Of a DNA stretch of 64,000 nt, positions 25,650 to 33,552 are shown piece after piece. This stretch comes from Dactylosporangium roseum (GTDB lineage Bacteria; Actinomycetota; Actinomycetes; Mycobacteriales; Micromonosporaceae). A model generated the notes under the pieces. It was not told where the DNA came from. It saw only the letters and a list, made by a program, of their open reading frames with translations, and did not search any database. The position numbers were made by a program, and so were the translations under genes. Position 1 is the first letter of the stretch. Every line of letters starts with the position of its first letter. The stretch covers positions 5,819,001 to 5,883,000 of the forward strand of contig NZ_CP073721.1 in NCBI RefSeq assembly GCF_025264685.1. Direction: 5' to 3'.

Positions 25650-26890
25650 GGACCACCGCCACCCCACCGATCCGGGTCGACGGGCACGTGGCGGCCGGCT
25701 TCGAACCGGTGGCTCGCTGCTTCGCGGACCGGGCGTTCGAGGTCGGCCAGGGCGGAGCCGCGTTCGCGGCCACCGTCGACGGCGAGCTGGTCGTCGATCT
25801 CTGGGCGGGGTACGCGGGCGAACACCCGTGGCGGCGCGAGACCCGCGCGGTGCTGATGTCGGTGACCAAGCAACTCGCCACCCTGGCCCTGGGCCGGCTC
25901 ATCGAGCGCGGTCAGCTCGACGTCGAAGCGCCGGTCGCGCACTATTGGCCTGAGTTCGCCGCGGCCGGGAAGGCGGCGGTCACCGTCGCCGAGCTGCTGG
26001 CCCACATGGCCGGCCTGGTCGTCGTGCCGGGTTACGAGTCCTTTCTCGGTCCCGACGGCACCGGCTGGGACCAGCGCGACGAGATCGTGGACCGCCTGGC
26101 TCGATCGCGCCCCGCCTGGTCCGCGGGGTCGGCGAGCGGCTATCACGCGCTCACGATGGGCTGGCTCGTCGATGAGCTGGCCGAACGCGCGGGCGGGCGC
26201 AGCGTCGGGAGCATCCTGCGCGACGAGATCGCGCGGCCCTTCCAGCTCGACCTCGACCTCGGAACACCCAGGTCGTCGCAGCGGCTGGTGGCGCCGATCA
26301 TCGGGCCCGGCGCCCGGCCGAACCCGCCGGGACGCCTGGGCGACGGCCTGCAGGACCCGGGGTCGCTGCTGTCCCGAAGCCTCTTCGCGGTGGACGGCCG
26401 GACCCTGCACGACAGCGTCGATGTGCTGCTCAACGACCAGGACCGGCTGGCCATGGAACTGCCGTTCGGCAACGCGACCGGTACGGCCCGCTCGCTGGCG
26501 GTGCTCAACGGCGCGCTGGCGGCGGGCGGGCGGCTGGGGAACGGCTCGGTGCTCCGCCCCGCGACGATCGAGTTGCTGACGCGCGAGCGCTTTCACGGCA
26601 CGGACTGCCTCACCGGCCTGCCGGCCCGGTGGGGCCTGGGAATCCGGCGGAACCTGCCCGCGACACGCGGGGCGACGAGCTCATGGGGCCCGCATGAGTC
26701 GGCCTTCGGGTTCGATGGTCTCGGCGGCCAGATCAGCTTCACCGACCCCGGCGCCGGGGTCGGGGCCGGTTTCGTCCGCAGCAACTTCACCTGGACATCC
26801 GAGCTCGGCCGGCGCCTGGTCGACAGCTTGTACTCCTGCGTCCGCGAGCGCTGCGCCGCTTGCCGCCGTGGCGTCGGCGGACTGCACTGA
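25646..26890 (+). CDS. Serine hydrolase of the beta-lactamase/EstB type
   Basis: A 414-residue protein of the class C beta-lactamase-like fold. The SxxK motif is SVTK in MSVTKQLATLALGRLIE, and GYHALTMGWLVDELAER carries the Tyr typical of EstB-like esterases. These act as esterases or amidases and are seldom true beta-lactamases. No signal peptide is visible, so it works inside the cell. ATG 25646 overlaps the CoA-transferase stop. It adds a second hydrolytic activity to the breakdown operon. Confidence 0.85.
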   Translation: MRTTATPPIRVDGHVAAGFEPVARCFADRAFEVGQGGAAFAATVDGELVVDLWAGYAGEHPWRRETRAVLMSVTKQLATLALGRLIERGQLDVEAPVAHYWPEFAAAGKAAVTVAELLAHMAGLVVVPGYESFLGPDGTGWDQRDEIVDRLARSRPAWSAGSASGYHALTMGWLVDELAERAGGRSVGSILRDEIARPFQLDLDLGTPRSSQRLVAPIIGPGARPNPPGRLGDGLQDPGSLLSRSLFAVDGRTLHDSVDVLLNDQDRLAMELPFGNATGTARSLAVLNGALAAGGRLGNGSVLRPATIELLTRERFHGTDCLTGLPARWGLGIRRNLPATRGATSSWGPHESAFGFDGLGGQISFTDPGAGVGAGFVRSNFTWTSELGRRLVDSLYSCVRERCAACRRGVGGLH

Positions 26891-26929
26891 CGACCGCCTG
26901 ATTCCGAGTACGACACCTGAGGAGACACA

Positions 26930-28135
26930 TTGGCAGCAGCAACCATTCTGGAACAGGTGGGCCGCCGGGTCCGCCTGGGCCTTGTCGGCGGCGGTATCGA
27001 CTCGGTCATCGGTGCGACCCACCTGCTGGCGCTTCGCGCCGACGGCCTGGCCGACGTGGTGGCGGGCGCGCTCAGCATCGACCCGCAGGTCGGTGCGGCC
27101 TCAGCGCGCGCACTCCTGCTCGACCCGGCGCGGGGGTACCCGACCTGGCAGGCGATGCTGGCGGCGGAACGCGATCGCGCCGACGGCATCGACGCGGTCG
27201 TGGTGATCACCCCTCCGCAGTCGCACGCGGAGATCGCGTCCGCGTTCCTCGACGCCGGCATCCACGTCCTGTGCGAGAAGCCGATGACCTCGACGGCGGA
27301 GGAGGCCGATCGGCTGGTCGCCACCGTCGCGTCGCGTGCCGCCCTGTTCGCGGTCACACACTGCTACACCGGCTATCCCATGGTCCGGCAGGCGCGGGCC
27401 ATGATCCGATCGGGCGCCATCGGAGCGGTCCGCCTCGTCGAGGGGCAGTTCGCCTCCGGTGAGCCCGGCGTCCTGCGGGAACCCGCGGACCCGGCCCAGC
27501 GGCACTGGCGGTTCCGGCGGTCCTCCATGGGACCGGCCAGCGTGCTCGGCGAAGTCGGCACCCACGCGCACAACATCGTCGAGTACGTGACCGGGCAGCG
27601 GGTCGTCGAGGTCAGCGCACACCTGAGCACCATCGCCGAAGGACGCGAGGTGTACGACAACGCCTACCTCACGGTCGAGTTCGACGGCGGCGCGGTCGGG
27701 CGCCTCTGGTCGAGTTTCGTCGCCGCGGGCAATGAGCACGGGCTTGAGTTCAAGGTGTTCGGCACCGACGGTTCCCTGCATTGGCGGCAAGAGGAACCGG
27801 AGCACCTCTGGCTGCTCCGCCCGGGAGAGGCGGCGACGCGGATCACCCGGGGCCTCGACAGCAACGACGCCGATTCGCTCTCCGCGACGCGGATCCGTCC
27901 CGGCCATCCCGAGGGCTACCTCATGGCGTTCGCCGCGATCTACCGGGACTTTCTCACCGGCGTGCTCCGGGCCGTCGCCGGGCAGGACGAGCAGCCGGAG
28001 ATGCGGCACCTCCCGAGCGTGCACGACGGCCTCAGCACCATGCGCCTGATCGACGCGGCGCTGGCGTCGCACGAGCGCGGCGGGCTTCCGGTGAAGGTCA
28101 CGTCCGGCCCCTCGATCGGGGGTACCGATGTCTGA
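26930..28135 (+). CDS. Gfo/Idh/MocA-family oxidoreductase
   Basis: A 401-residue NAD(P)-dependent dehydrogenase with LGLVGGGIDSVIGATH at the Rossmann turn, CEKPMTSTAEEAD carrying the conserved Lys, and GEVGTHAHNIVEYV at the active site with His. The TTG at 26930 follows GAGGAGA and is the only sensible start. The long form with a GGGxxxxIG-type loop resembles group members that act on larger sugar derivatives. It is separated by 39 bases from the hydrolase and overlaps the next dehydrogenase by 8 bases. Confidence 0.88.
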   Translation: MAAATILEQVGRRVRLGLVGGGIDSVIGATHLLALRADGLADVVAGALSIDPQVGAASARALLLDPARGYPTWQAMLAAERDRADGIDAVVVITPPQSHAEIASAFLDAGIHVLCEKPMTSTAEEADRLVATVASRAALFAVTHCYTGYPMVRQARAMIRSGAIGAVRLVEGQFASGEPGVLREPADPAQRHWRFRRSSMGPASVLGEVGTHAHNIVEYVTGQRVVEVSAHLSTIAEGREVYDNAYLTVEFDGGAVGRLWSSFVAAGNEHGLEFKVFGTDGSLHWRQEEPEHLWLLRPGEAATRITRGLDSNDADSLSATRIRPGHPEGYLMAFAAIYRDFLTGVLRAVAGQDEQPEMRHLPSVHDGLSTMRLIDAALASHERGGLPVKVTSGPSIGGTDV

Positions 28136-29267
28136 CGCACGCGTCCGGATCGGCATGTTGGGCGCCGGGTTCATCGGCCAGATGCACTCGCTGGCCATGC
28201 GGTCAGCCCGGTACACCCGGTTGCAGCCGGCCATCGAAGCCGATCTGGTGGTCCTGGCCGAGGCCGACGCCGGCCTCGCGCGTGAGGTCGCGCACCGGTA
28301 CCAGTGGCGGCACACCACAACGGACTGGGGCGTGCTGCCCACGCACGAACTGGATCTGTTCATCAACGCCGGCCCCAATCACCTGCACCGCGCGGCGTGC
28401 GAGGCGGCCGCCCAAGCCGGCATAGGGCTGTTCTGCGAGAAACCGCTCGCGCCGACCGCCGACGAGGCGTACGATATCTGGCGGATCACGGTGCGGCACG
28501 GCGTCCTTCACCGCTGCGCGTACATGCATCGGTTCATCCCGGCCATCCAGTTCATGCGCCGCCTCGTGCGCGAGGGCGAACTCGGTGAGATCACCAATTT
28601 CCGGTCCAGTTTCCTGCTCGACATGTCGACCGACGGTGCGACTAGCTGGCGCTTCGACCGGGCCAAGGCGGGCGCCGGCGCCATCGGTGATCTCGGCTCG
28701 CACCACATCGACGTCGCCCGGTTCGTGGTGGGCGAGGTCGTCCGGGTGTCGGCCATGGTCGCCTCTCGGCACGAGGGCGCGAACGACGACGCGGCGGTCG
28801 TCACGGCCCAGCTCGACAACGGCGCCCTCGCCGTCTTCGACGTCAACCGGGTGAGTCCGGCGCACGACCTCAGCGGTCGTATCGAGATCGACGGCACCCG
28901 TGGATCGGTGGCGTGGCACATGCAGCGCCTCAACGAGGTGGTGATCCGCAAGCCCCGGCAAGGTGCGCGAACGGAGTTCGTCACCCGGCCCGAGCATCCC
29001 TTGGAAGGGTTCTGGCTCCCCGGCGGGATCCAGGGATCGCATCCGCTCGGCTGGAACGAGTGCTTCGCCCATCAGAGTCGCGACATCCTCGGGCTGGCCG
29101 CCGGGCAGCTGACCGAGTCTCCGGCCGCGACCTTCGAGGACGGATACCGGGTGGCGCAGGTCGTGGACACCGTCCTCGAGGCCGCGAACACCGGCAGGTC
29201 GATCGCCGTCGACTACCGGCCCTCGCCTGCGGCGGCGACCGTCTCCGGCTCCGCTGCCGATCGGTGA
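28128..29267 (+). CDS. Gfo/Idh/MocA-family oxidoreductase
   Basis: A 379-residue dehydrogenase of the same fold, different from the two others in the window. It has RIGMLGAGFIGQMH, FCEKPLAPTADEAY and the active-site segment GAGAIGDLGSHHIDVARF, which keeps both Asp and His of the inositol dehydrogenase type. It is the last gene of the importer operon. Oxidation of a sugar or cyclitol hydroxyl after hydrolysis is likely. Two hairpins start two bases after its stop codon. Confidence 0.88.
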   Translation: MSDARVRIGMLGAGFIGQMHSLAMRSARYTRLQPAIEADLVVLAEADAGLAREVAHRYQWRHTTTDWGVLPTHELDLFINAGPNHLHRAACEAAAQAGIGLFCEKPLAPTADEAYDIWRITVRHGVLHRCAYMHRFIPAIQFMRRLVREGELGEITNFRSSFLLDMSTDGATSWRFDRAKAGAGAIGDLGSHHIDVARFVVGEVVRVSAMVASRHEGANDDAAVVTAQLDNGALAVFDVNRVSPAHDLSGRIEIDGTRGSVAWHMQRLNEVVIRKPRQGARTEFVTRPEHPLEGFWLPGGIQGSHPLGWNECFAHQSRDILGLAAGQLTESPAATFEDGYRVAQVVDTVLEAANTGRSIAVDYRPSPAAATVSGSAADR

Positions 29268-29269
29268 GC

Positions 29270-29305
29270 GGGGCCCGGTGGACGACGTCGTTCACCGGGC
29301 CCCGC
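29270..29305 (+). terminator. Strong hairpin, likely end of the importer operon
   Basis: CGGGGCCCGGTG (29270-29281) pairs perfectly with CACCGGGCCCCG (29294-29305). The 12-base spacer is itself nearly palindromic (ACGACGTCGT), so the stem can extend almost to its centre. There is no T run, as often in actinobacteria. It begins two bases after the last stop codon. Confidence 0.65.
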
Positions 29306-29315
29306 CCGGCGGAAA

Positions 29316-29359
29316 CGACGGGGCCGGGCCACGCCGCCGCGTGACCCGGCCCCGTCGTC
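29316..29359. terminator. Second strong hairpin, possibly bidirectional
   Basis: ACGACGGGGCCGGG (29316-29329) pairs perfectly with CCCGGCCCCGTCGT (29346-29359); CACG and CGTG extend the stem inward. It lies just before the stop of a minus-strand gene remnant at 29364, so it may terminate transcription from both sides. Confidence 0.6.
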
Positions 29360-29363
29360 GATC

Positions 29364-29719
29364 TCAGACGTTGTACGCGCAGCCGGCCGGCAGCACGCGG
29401 GCGCGAAGCCCCCGGCGGACCCGGTCGACGGCGAGCAGGGCCAGGCCGAGCGCGACGCTCAGCAGGGCGGTGCCGTCCGGCGCGGCGCCGAGCGCGACGA
29501 TCGTGTGCTGACCCGCGGCCGTGGCCGGGGGCACGGTGACGGCGTGGCTGAAGTCGCCGTTGGCGTCAGTGGTGAGGGTCAGGTTCGTGGCGCGACGGCC
29601 GGCGCCCGCCGCGCCCTCGGCGTGCGCCGCCGCCGACTCGTCCCTGGAGCTCTCCCCCGACGTTGTCCGGGCCGTAGGGTTCGCGCCGCGACGAGCGCGG
29701 ATCCTGCTCGCGAACGGCG
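29364..29719 (-). pseudogene. C-terminal remnant of a surface protein
   Basis: The minus strand ends with a segment reading TLTTDANGDFSHAVTVPPAT, typical of Ig-like repeats in actinobacterial cell-surface proteins, then a hydrophobic stretch around LLSVALGLALLAVDRVRR that looks like a membrane anchor. No start codon context or signal peptide precedes it; upstream is an unrelated fragment. I read it as the tail of a deleted gene that by chance shares an open frame with its neighbours. Confidence 0.5.
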
Positions 29720-30020
29720 TCAACTGCCGTCTGTCGTGACAGTCTCGAGCCGTCCGGTCCGGCGGGCCCAGACCTCGAAGACGAGGGTCATGAAAGGGCG
29801 GGACGGACGCGGCGAGGGCGAGCACCGTCGTCCAGGTGATGCTCCATCGCAGGCGGTCGGCGAGCAGCAGGGTCACGGTGAGGTAGGCGATGAAGGCGGC
29901 GCCGTGGAGGGCCCCGAAGATGCGGACGCCGAGCTCGGTGGTCCATCTCCACACCTCGAGTCCGGTGCTGCCGTTGTAGCCGGTGACCAGCCGGCCGGAG
30001 AAGGCGACGACCGTGCGCGC
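29720..30020 (-). pseudogene. DUF3817 membrane protein remnant with a frameshift
   Basis: TELGVRIFGALHGAAFIAYL, followed by the RLRW motif and ALAASVPPF, matches the DUF3817 integral membrane family. The normal ending MTLVFEVWARRTGRL is found only in the next frame, reached by a one-base shift near 29791, and stops at 29720. The N-terminal helix is missing and the frame runs into a DUF6431 fragment. Both the truncation and the shift say this gene is dead. Function of the family is unknown. Confidence 0.6.
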
Positions 30021-30026
30021 GGCAAC

Positions 30027-30215
30027 CGTCGTCCCACACCGTCGGCAACACACCCGCCGCGGACGAACCCGCACCGTCCCAGCCGCCGGGCCACGCAGCA
30101 CCCGCTCGCGAGCCCACCCCCACGGCGCCAGCCGATCCCCACACCCAGGACACAGAAGACCACCGGCGGCCAGCCGCCGCTCGACCGAACCAGCATCGAC
30201 CTCTACCGTGAGCAC
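30027..30215 (-). pseudogene. DUF6431-type N-terminal fragment
   Basis: The reading VLTVEVDAGSVERRLAAGG, then LLCPGCGDRLAPWGWARER and a second pair of cysteines in CCRRCGTTV, matches the zinc-ribbon-like start of small proteins often found with transposons in actinomycetes. After about 63 residues the similarity stops and the DUF3817 fragment begins in the same frame. The downstream helix-turn-helix part is absent. A 10-bp inverted repeat (30239-30248 and 30267-30276) lies just upstream. Confidence 0.5.
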
Positions 30216-30399
30216 AGCGCCTCCGTGCGCTACCCACGGCCCTCCCGGCACTCGGCCAAGAGATCACCGGGAGGGCCGCTGCATATCCGTCGTCGGCACG
30301 GTGCCGCCGCCAACGAACCCACGCAACCCCGCCACGCCCGGCACAACCTCATCGGCACCCCGAACGCCGCCTCGGCCCCTGCCCATCAGCATCTTCAGA

Positions 30400-31328
30400 G
30401 ACGCTCAACAGCCATCGACGCCCACGCCGCGGTGATCGAGCCCGCCACCTTCGACCTCGCCCAGCAGATCCTCACCGAGCGGGGCGAGATGCCCGCCAAG
30501 AAGGCCCTCGCCTCCTCCGACTACCACCTCACTGGAAAGATCAACTGTCCCGCCTGCAACCAGCGCTACCTCGGCACCAACGCCCACGGGCGTAGTCGCA
30601 CCTACCGCTACTACACCTGCTACACCCGCAACCGGTACGGCGTCGACCGGTGCGACGCACCCCGCATCGACGCCGACGCCCTCGATGCGCTGGTCCTCGC
30701 CGCCCTCCGCGACTTCTACACCAACCGCCTCGACCAGGCGCAACAGGCGATCGCCGCCGCCCGCGACGAGCAGCACCAAGCGCGAGCCGGCTTCCAGCAC
30801 GAACTGGCCGACGTCCAAGAACGGCTGGCAGCCAAGGAAGCCGTGATCGACCGGTACCTCACCGACTACGAGGAAAACAAGATCGACCGCGACGCCGTCG
30901 CCCGCCGCATCGACAAGCTCTCAGAAGAGGCCAGGCAACTTCGCCACCGGCAGGACGAGCTGACCGTCCTCATGGGCGTCGACGACGAAGAACCCAGCGT
31001 CCATTACCTCACCGACATCCGCGACCGCATCCATGAGATCATCAGCAAGGGCACGTTCCAAGAGCACAAGGCGATGTGCGAGGCCCTCCTGGACGAGCTA
31101 CGCATCGAGGAGAGCACCGCTACGCCGATCGTCCGCATCCCGCTCAGCCGGGCCGACATCCCCGCAATCCTCGAACTAGACACGCGAACCGCCCCCGAGG
31201 GAGCGGTTCGCAAAAGTCGACCAATAGTGGGCCGGACGCATCACCATGCGAACCCCGTAGCCACCATCGCGGGCGACCCGCTTCCACTGCCTTCAAGCAG
31301 GTCACGCCGTCGGGGTGATGCCCGATGA
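30400..31328 (+). pseudogene. Large serine recombinase, C-terminal fragment
   Basis: From about 30423 the frame encodes HAAVIEPATFDLAQQILTER, a zinc ribbon with cysteines in INCPACNQRY and YYTCYTRNRYGVDRC, and a long coiled coil (HELADVQERLAAKEAVIDRY region). This is the C-terminal half of phage- or ICE-type large serine integrases. The catalytic resolvase domain with its serine is missing, and the sequence before 30400 shows nothing similar in any frame. The remnant therefore cannot recombine DNA. Its stop overlaps the start of a small gene as ATGA. Confidence 0.8.
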
Positions 31329-31579
31329 CCCATGATCACAACGGGCTCGACGCCGTTCTTGCCTGTCTCGGCAAGCATGATCCGTTCCGCCATGCGCTCT
31401 GGGAGGCGCTGGCCCGGCCCACGCCCAAGGCGGTCCGGTCGCGGTTCGTGATCGAACTCGTCGCCCAACTGCAAGACTCACTGACCGACAGCTTCGCGAC
31501 CGAGACGGAGGCGTACCAGACCTTCGTCCGAACCGCCTCGATGCTCAACGCCTTCCTTCCCGAGGGGAGGCGACGATGA
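31325..31579 (+). CDS. Small protein of unknown function, mobile-element context
   Basis: An 84-residue soluble protein, mostly helical, with no motif I recognise. It overlaps the recombinase stop and the next gene's ATG, so these genes formed one transcript. Position between a serine recombinase and DUF2637 suggests an accessory gene of an integrative element. The frame is intact. Confidence 0.55.
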   Translation: MTHDHNGLDAVLACLGKHDPFRHALWEALARPTPKAVRSRFVIELVAQLQDSLTDSFATETEAYQTFVRTASMLNAFLPEGRRR

Positions 31580-31965
31580 CAGACGCACTCGAATCACCGC
31601 TGGTCCGGTTCGCCGACGCGGAACAGCGTAACCCGTTCCGGCTGCTGCTGGACCTGTACGACCGCACGGTGGGCGGTCCGGCGGCAGCGAGCCGGGAGGA
31701 CATCCTCGCGGAGCAGGCGCTCGCCGCGGCGGTCGTCTCATGGTGGAGCCGGTGGCAGCCGGCGTCCATCCACGCCGCCTTCCGCGCTGGGGCGAACCTG
31801 GCGGACATCGCCGCCGCGACCGGCCTCGAACCCGCCGAGGTGGTCCGGCGGTGGCAGCGGTGGACCGATGTCCAAACGCGGCTGATCATCGGCGGACGTC
31901 CCGCCGTGGACATCGAGGAGATCCGGACCATCCGGCGGCGGCTCCGGGCGGAGGCGGCCCGGTGA
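31576..31965 (+). CDS. Putative helix-turn-helix protein of an integrative element
   Basis: A 129-residue protein whose middle, LADIAAATGLEPAEVVRRWQ, fits a helix-turn-helix. The rest is helical and charged with no known domain. It overlaps its neighbours by ATGA and GTGA. Small DNA-binding proteins in front of DUF2637 genes are usual in actinomycete integrative elements and plasmids, so a regulatory or replication-accessory role is likely. Confidence 0.6.
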   Translation: MTDALESPLVRFADAEQRNPFRLLLDLYDRTVGGPAAASREDILAEQALAAAVVSWWSRWQPASIHAAFRAGANLADIAAATGLEPAEVVRRWQRWTDVQTRLIIGGRPAVDIEEIRTIRRRLRAEAAR

Positions 31966-32686
31966 CACCGACGCGGGCCGCGCGGAATGTCAGCGTGGCG
32001 GCGGTCGCGACGATTGCGGCGTGGTCCTCGTGGAGCCTCATGGTCCACGTCGCGCTGCGGTACGGGGAGCGTCCGGAGGTCGCGTATGTCCTGCCGATCT
32101 CGGTCGACGGGATGCTGATCGTGGCGTCAGCCGCGATGGTCGAGGATAAGCGCAACGGGAACCGTGTCCGCTGGTCAGCACGGATCGCGTTCGCCTCCGG
32201 TGTGGCGGCCAGCGTGGCCGCGAACATCGCCGCCGCGCAGCCCACTATCGGTGCGCGGATCGTCGCGGCCTGGCCCGCCGTAGCGATGCTCCTCGTCGTC
32301 GAAATGCCCGCGCCAAACCATCGACCCGTTCCGCGAACACCTCATCACTGGGCAACAACCCAGACGAGCGCACTGACGAGTCCGTACCCATTCCCCTCTA
32401 CGAATTACCCATTCCGCTGGCCCAGTCGGCGTCCGATCCCATCGCGACGCGAGGTCCGCCTACAGACGACGGTCTGTCGGCGGATGCGTCACACGGCAAT
32501 CGCCGACGCCACCGTTCGGGTCCGACAGCGGACGTTGTCGCAAGGATGCTGGCGGAACGTCCCGACGCGCGCCCCGCGGACATCGCCGCCGAGGCCAGCG
32601 TAACTGAGCGACATGTCCGTCGCCTGTTGACGTCCAGGTCCCCCGCTTTGTCCGTTCTGGACCAGGAAGATGGCGCTGACATCTGA
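31962..32686 (+). pseudogene. DUF2637 (Spd-like) membrane protein, frameshifted
   Basis: From GTG 31962 the protein shows the four-helix DUF2637 domain found in actinomycete plasmid-spread and integrative-element proteins (PISVDGMLIVASAAMVEDKR, then helices ending in LLVVEM). Near 32310 the frame changes: the C-terminal part, ARAKPSTRSANTSS and the helix-turn-helix-like PADIAAEASVTERHVRRLL, continues in the -1 frame to a stop at 32684-32686. Without the shift the first frame runs on to 32603 with unrelated sequence. I see no convincing slippery site, so a mutation is more likely than programmed shifting. Confidence 0.65.
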
Positions 32687-32836
32687 CATCGGTTGGGCGA
32701 TCGCGGCGTATCAAGTGTTGGCGAGCGGACAACTGCCCCCGGCGGGAGCGCAGTCGTTCCGAGGTCGATCTCGTCTTCGTAGCCAATCACCGAGGACCGG
32801 CTGGCCGCCGCCGGTACAGGTGCTCAGGCGCATTGG

Positions 32837-33552
32837 TTACACCAACTTGTACAGCGAGCCATGCTTGCTCATCATCGTGGCCTCGACGGACTCGGCGAGT
32901 GCGGAGTCGCGGATGAGGACGCCGAACTCGACGTTCAGGTTCTCGGCGGAATAGCTGAAGTTGGCGCTGGTAAGCAATAGCAGTTCGTGGTCGATCACGA
33001 TGAACTTGGCGTGGCTGCGCACCCGGCTGCCGTTCGGCAGTTCGGCGGAGCGGTAGACCGTCGCGCGTGGTAGCTGTGCCTTCACGCCAGCGGCAGCGAC
33101 GACGTTACCGTCGACGTACACGGTGACGACGACGCCGGGCTGCTCACAGGCATCTTTGAGCACGGACCACATCTGCGAAGAGTCCTGGAAGTTGTACGTA
33201 GCTGCAGTAACCGATTGCCGGGCTGCTCGCACGATGCGGTGGAACTCGCTCGTGAGGTGTCCAACGTTCGCTTCGTTGCCGGGCATCGTCCAGACGGGTG
33301 TCAGTTCGCGCAGTACGGCTTTCGCGCCGGCGATTGCGTGTAGCGCGCTCACGGTGCGCTCACGGTGCGCTCACGGTCGGCGTGCCCGAGTGCCGCTGAG
33401 GCGAGGAGTAGTTTGACGGTCTCCCTACGTGCGGCGGCAATCTCGCTCAGCGCGGCGAGGGTGTGCTGCCCGGCCTCGATCTGGGCGGCGAGTCGCTGCG
33501 CCTCGGTGGCGGTCAGGAAGCTACCCAGTTCGGCGAGCGGGTCAGATGCCAT
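32837..33552 (-). pseudogene. drmC: DISARM component DrmC, split by an extra 11-bp repeat
   Basis: PLD-family protein of the DISARM system. The first half runs from ATG 33552 to a stop at 33349 (67 residues); the second starts at GTG 33352 and ends at 32837 (171 residues), with the catalytic motif HAKFIVID and TSANFSYSAEN. Three perfect copies of an 11-bp unit sit at the break. Removing one copy joins the halves as ERTVSALHAIAG and gives a 234-residue protein, the usual DrmC size. The gene overlaps the drmB-derived reading frame by 11 bases. DrmC is generally the dispensable DISARM subunit. Confidence 0.72.
33345..33377. repeat. Perfect 11-bp tandem repeat, three copies, inside drmC
   Basis: The unit GCGCTCACGGT occurs three times without a mismatch (33345-33355, 33356-33366, 33367-33377). 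Since 11 is not a multiple of three, copy number sets the reading frame of drmC: two copies give one continuous protein, three give a stop. Slipped-strand change of copy number would restore the gene. Confidence 0.9.

Noticed and set aside
25646-26890. Beta-lactamase resistance gene
   Set aside because: SVTK and the GYHALT motif fit EstB-like esterases, there is no signal peptide, and the setting is catabolic.
29505-30400. N-terminal extension of the serine recombinase frame back to 29505
   Set aside because: The sequence before 30400 has no resolvase similarity and is antisense to the DUF3817 and DUF6431 relics.
32290-32330. Programmed -1 frameshift in the DUF2637 gene
   Set aside because: No standard slippery heptamer or downstream structure was found; mutation in a decaying element is simpler.
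33345-33377. CRISPR array
   Set aside because: The repeats are 11 bp, directly adjacent without spacers, and lie within a gene.
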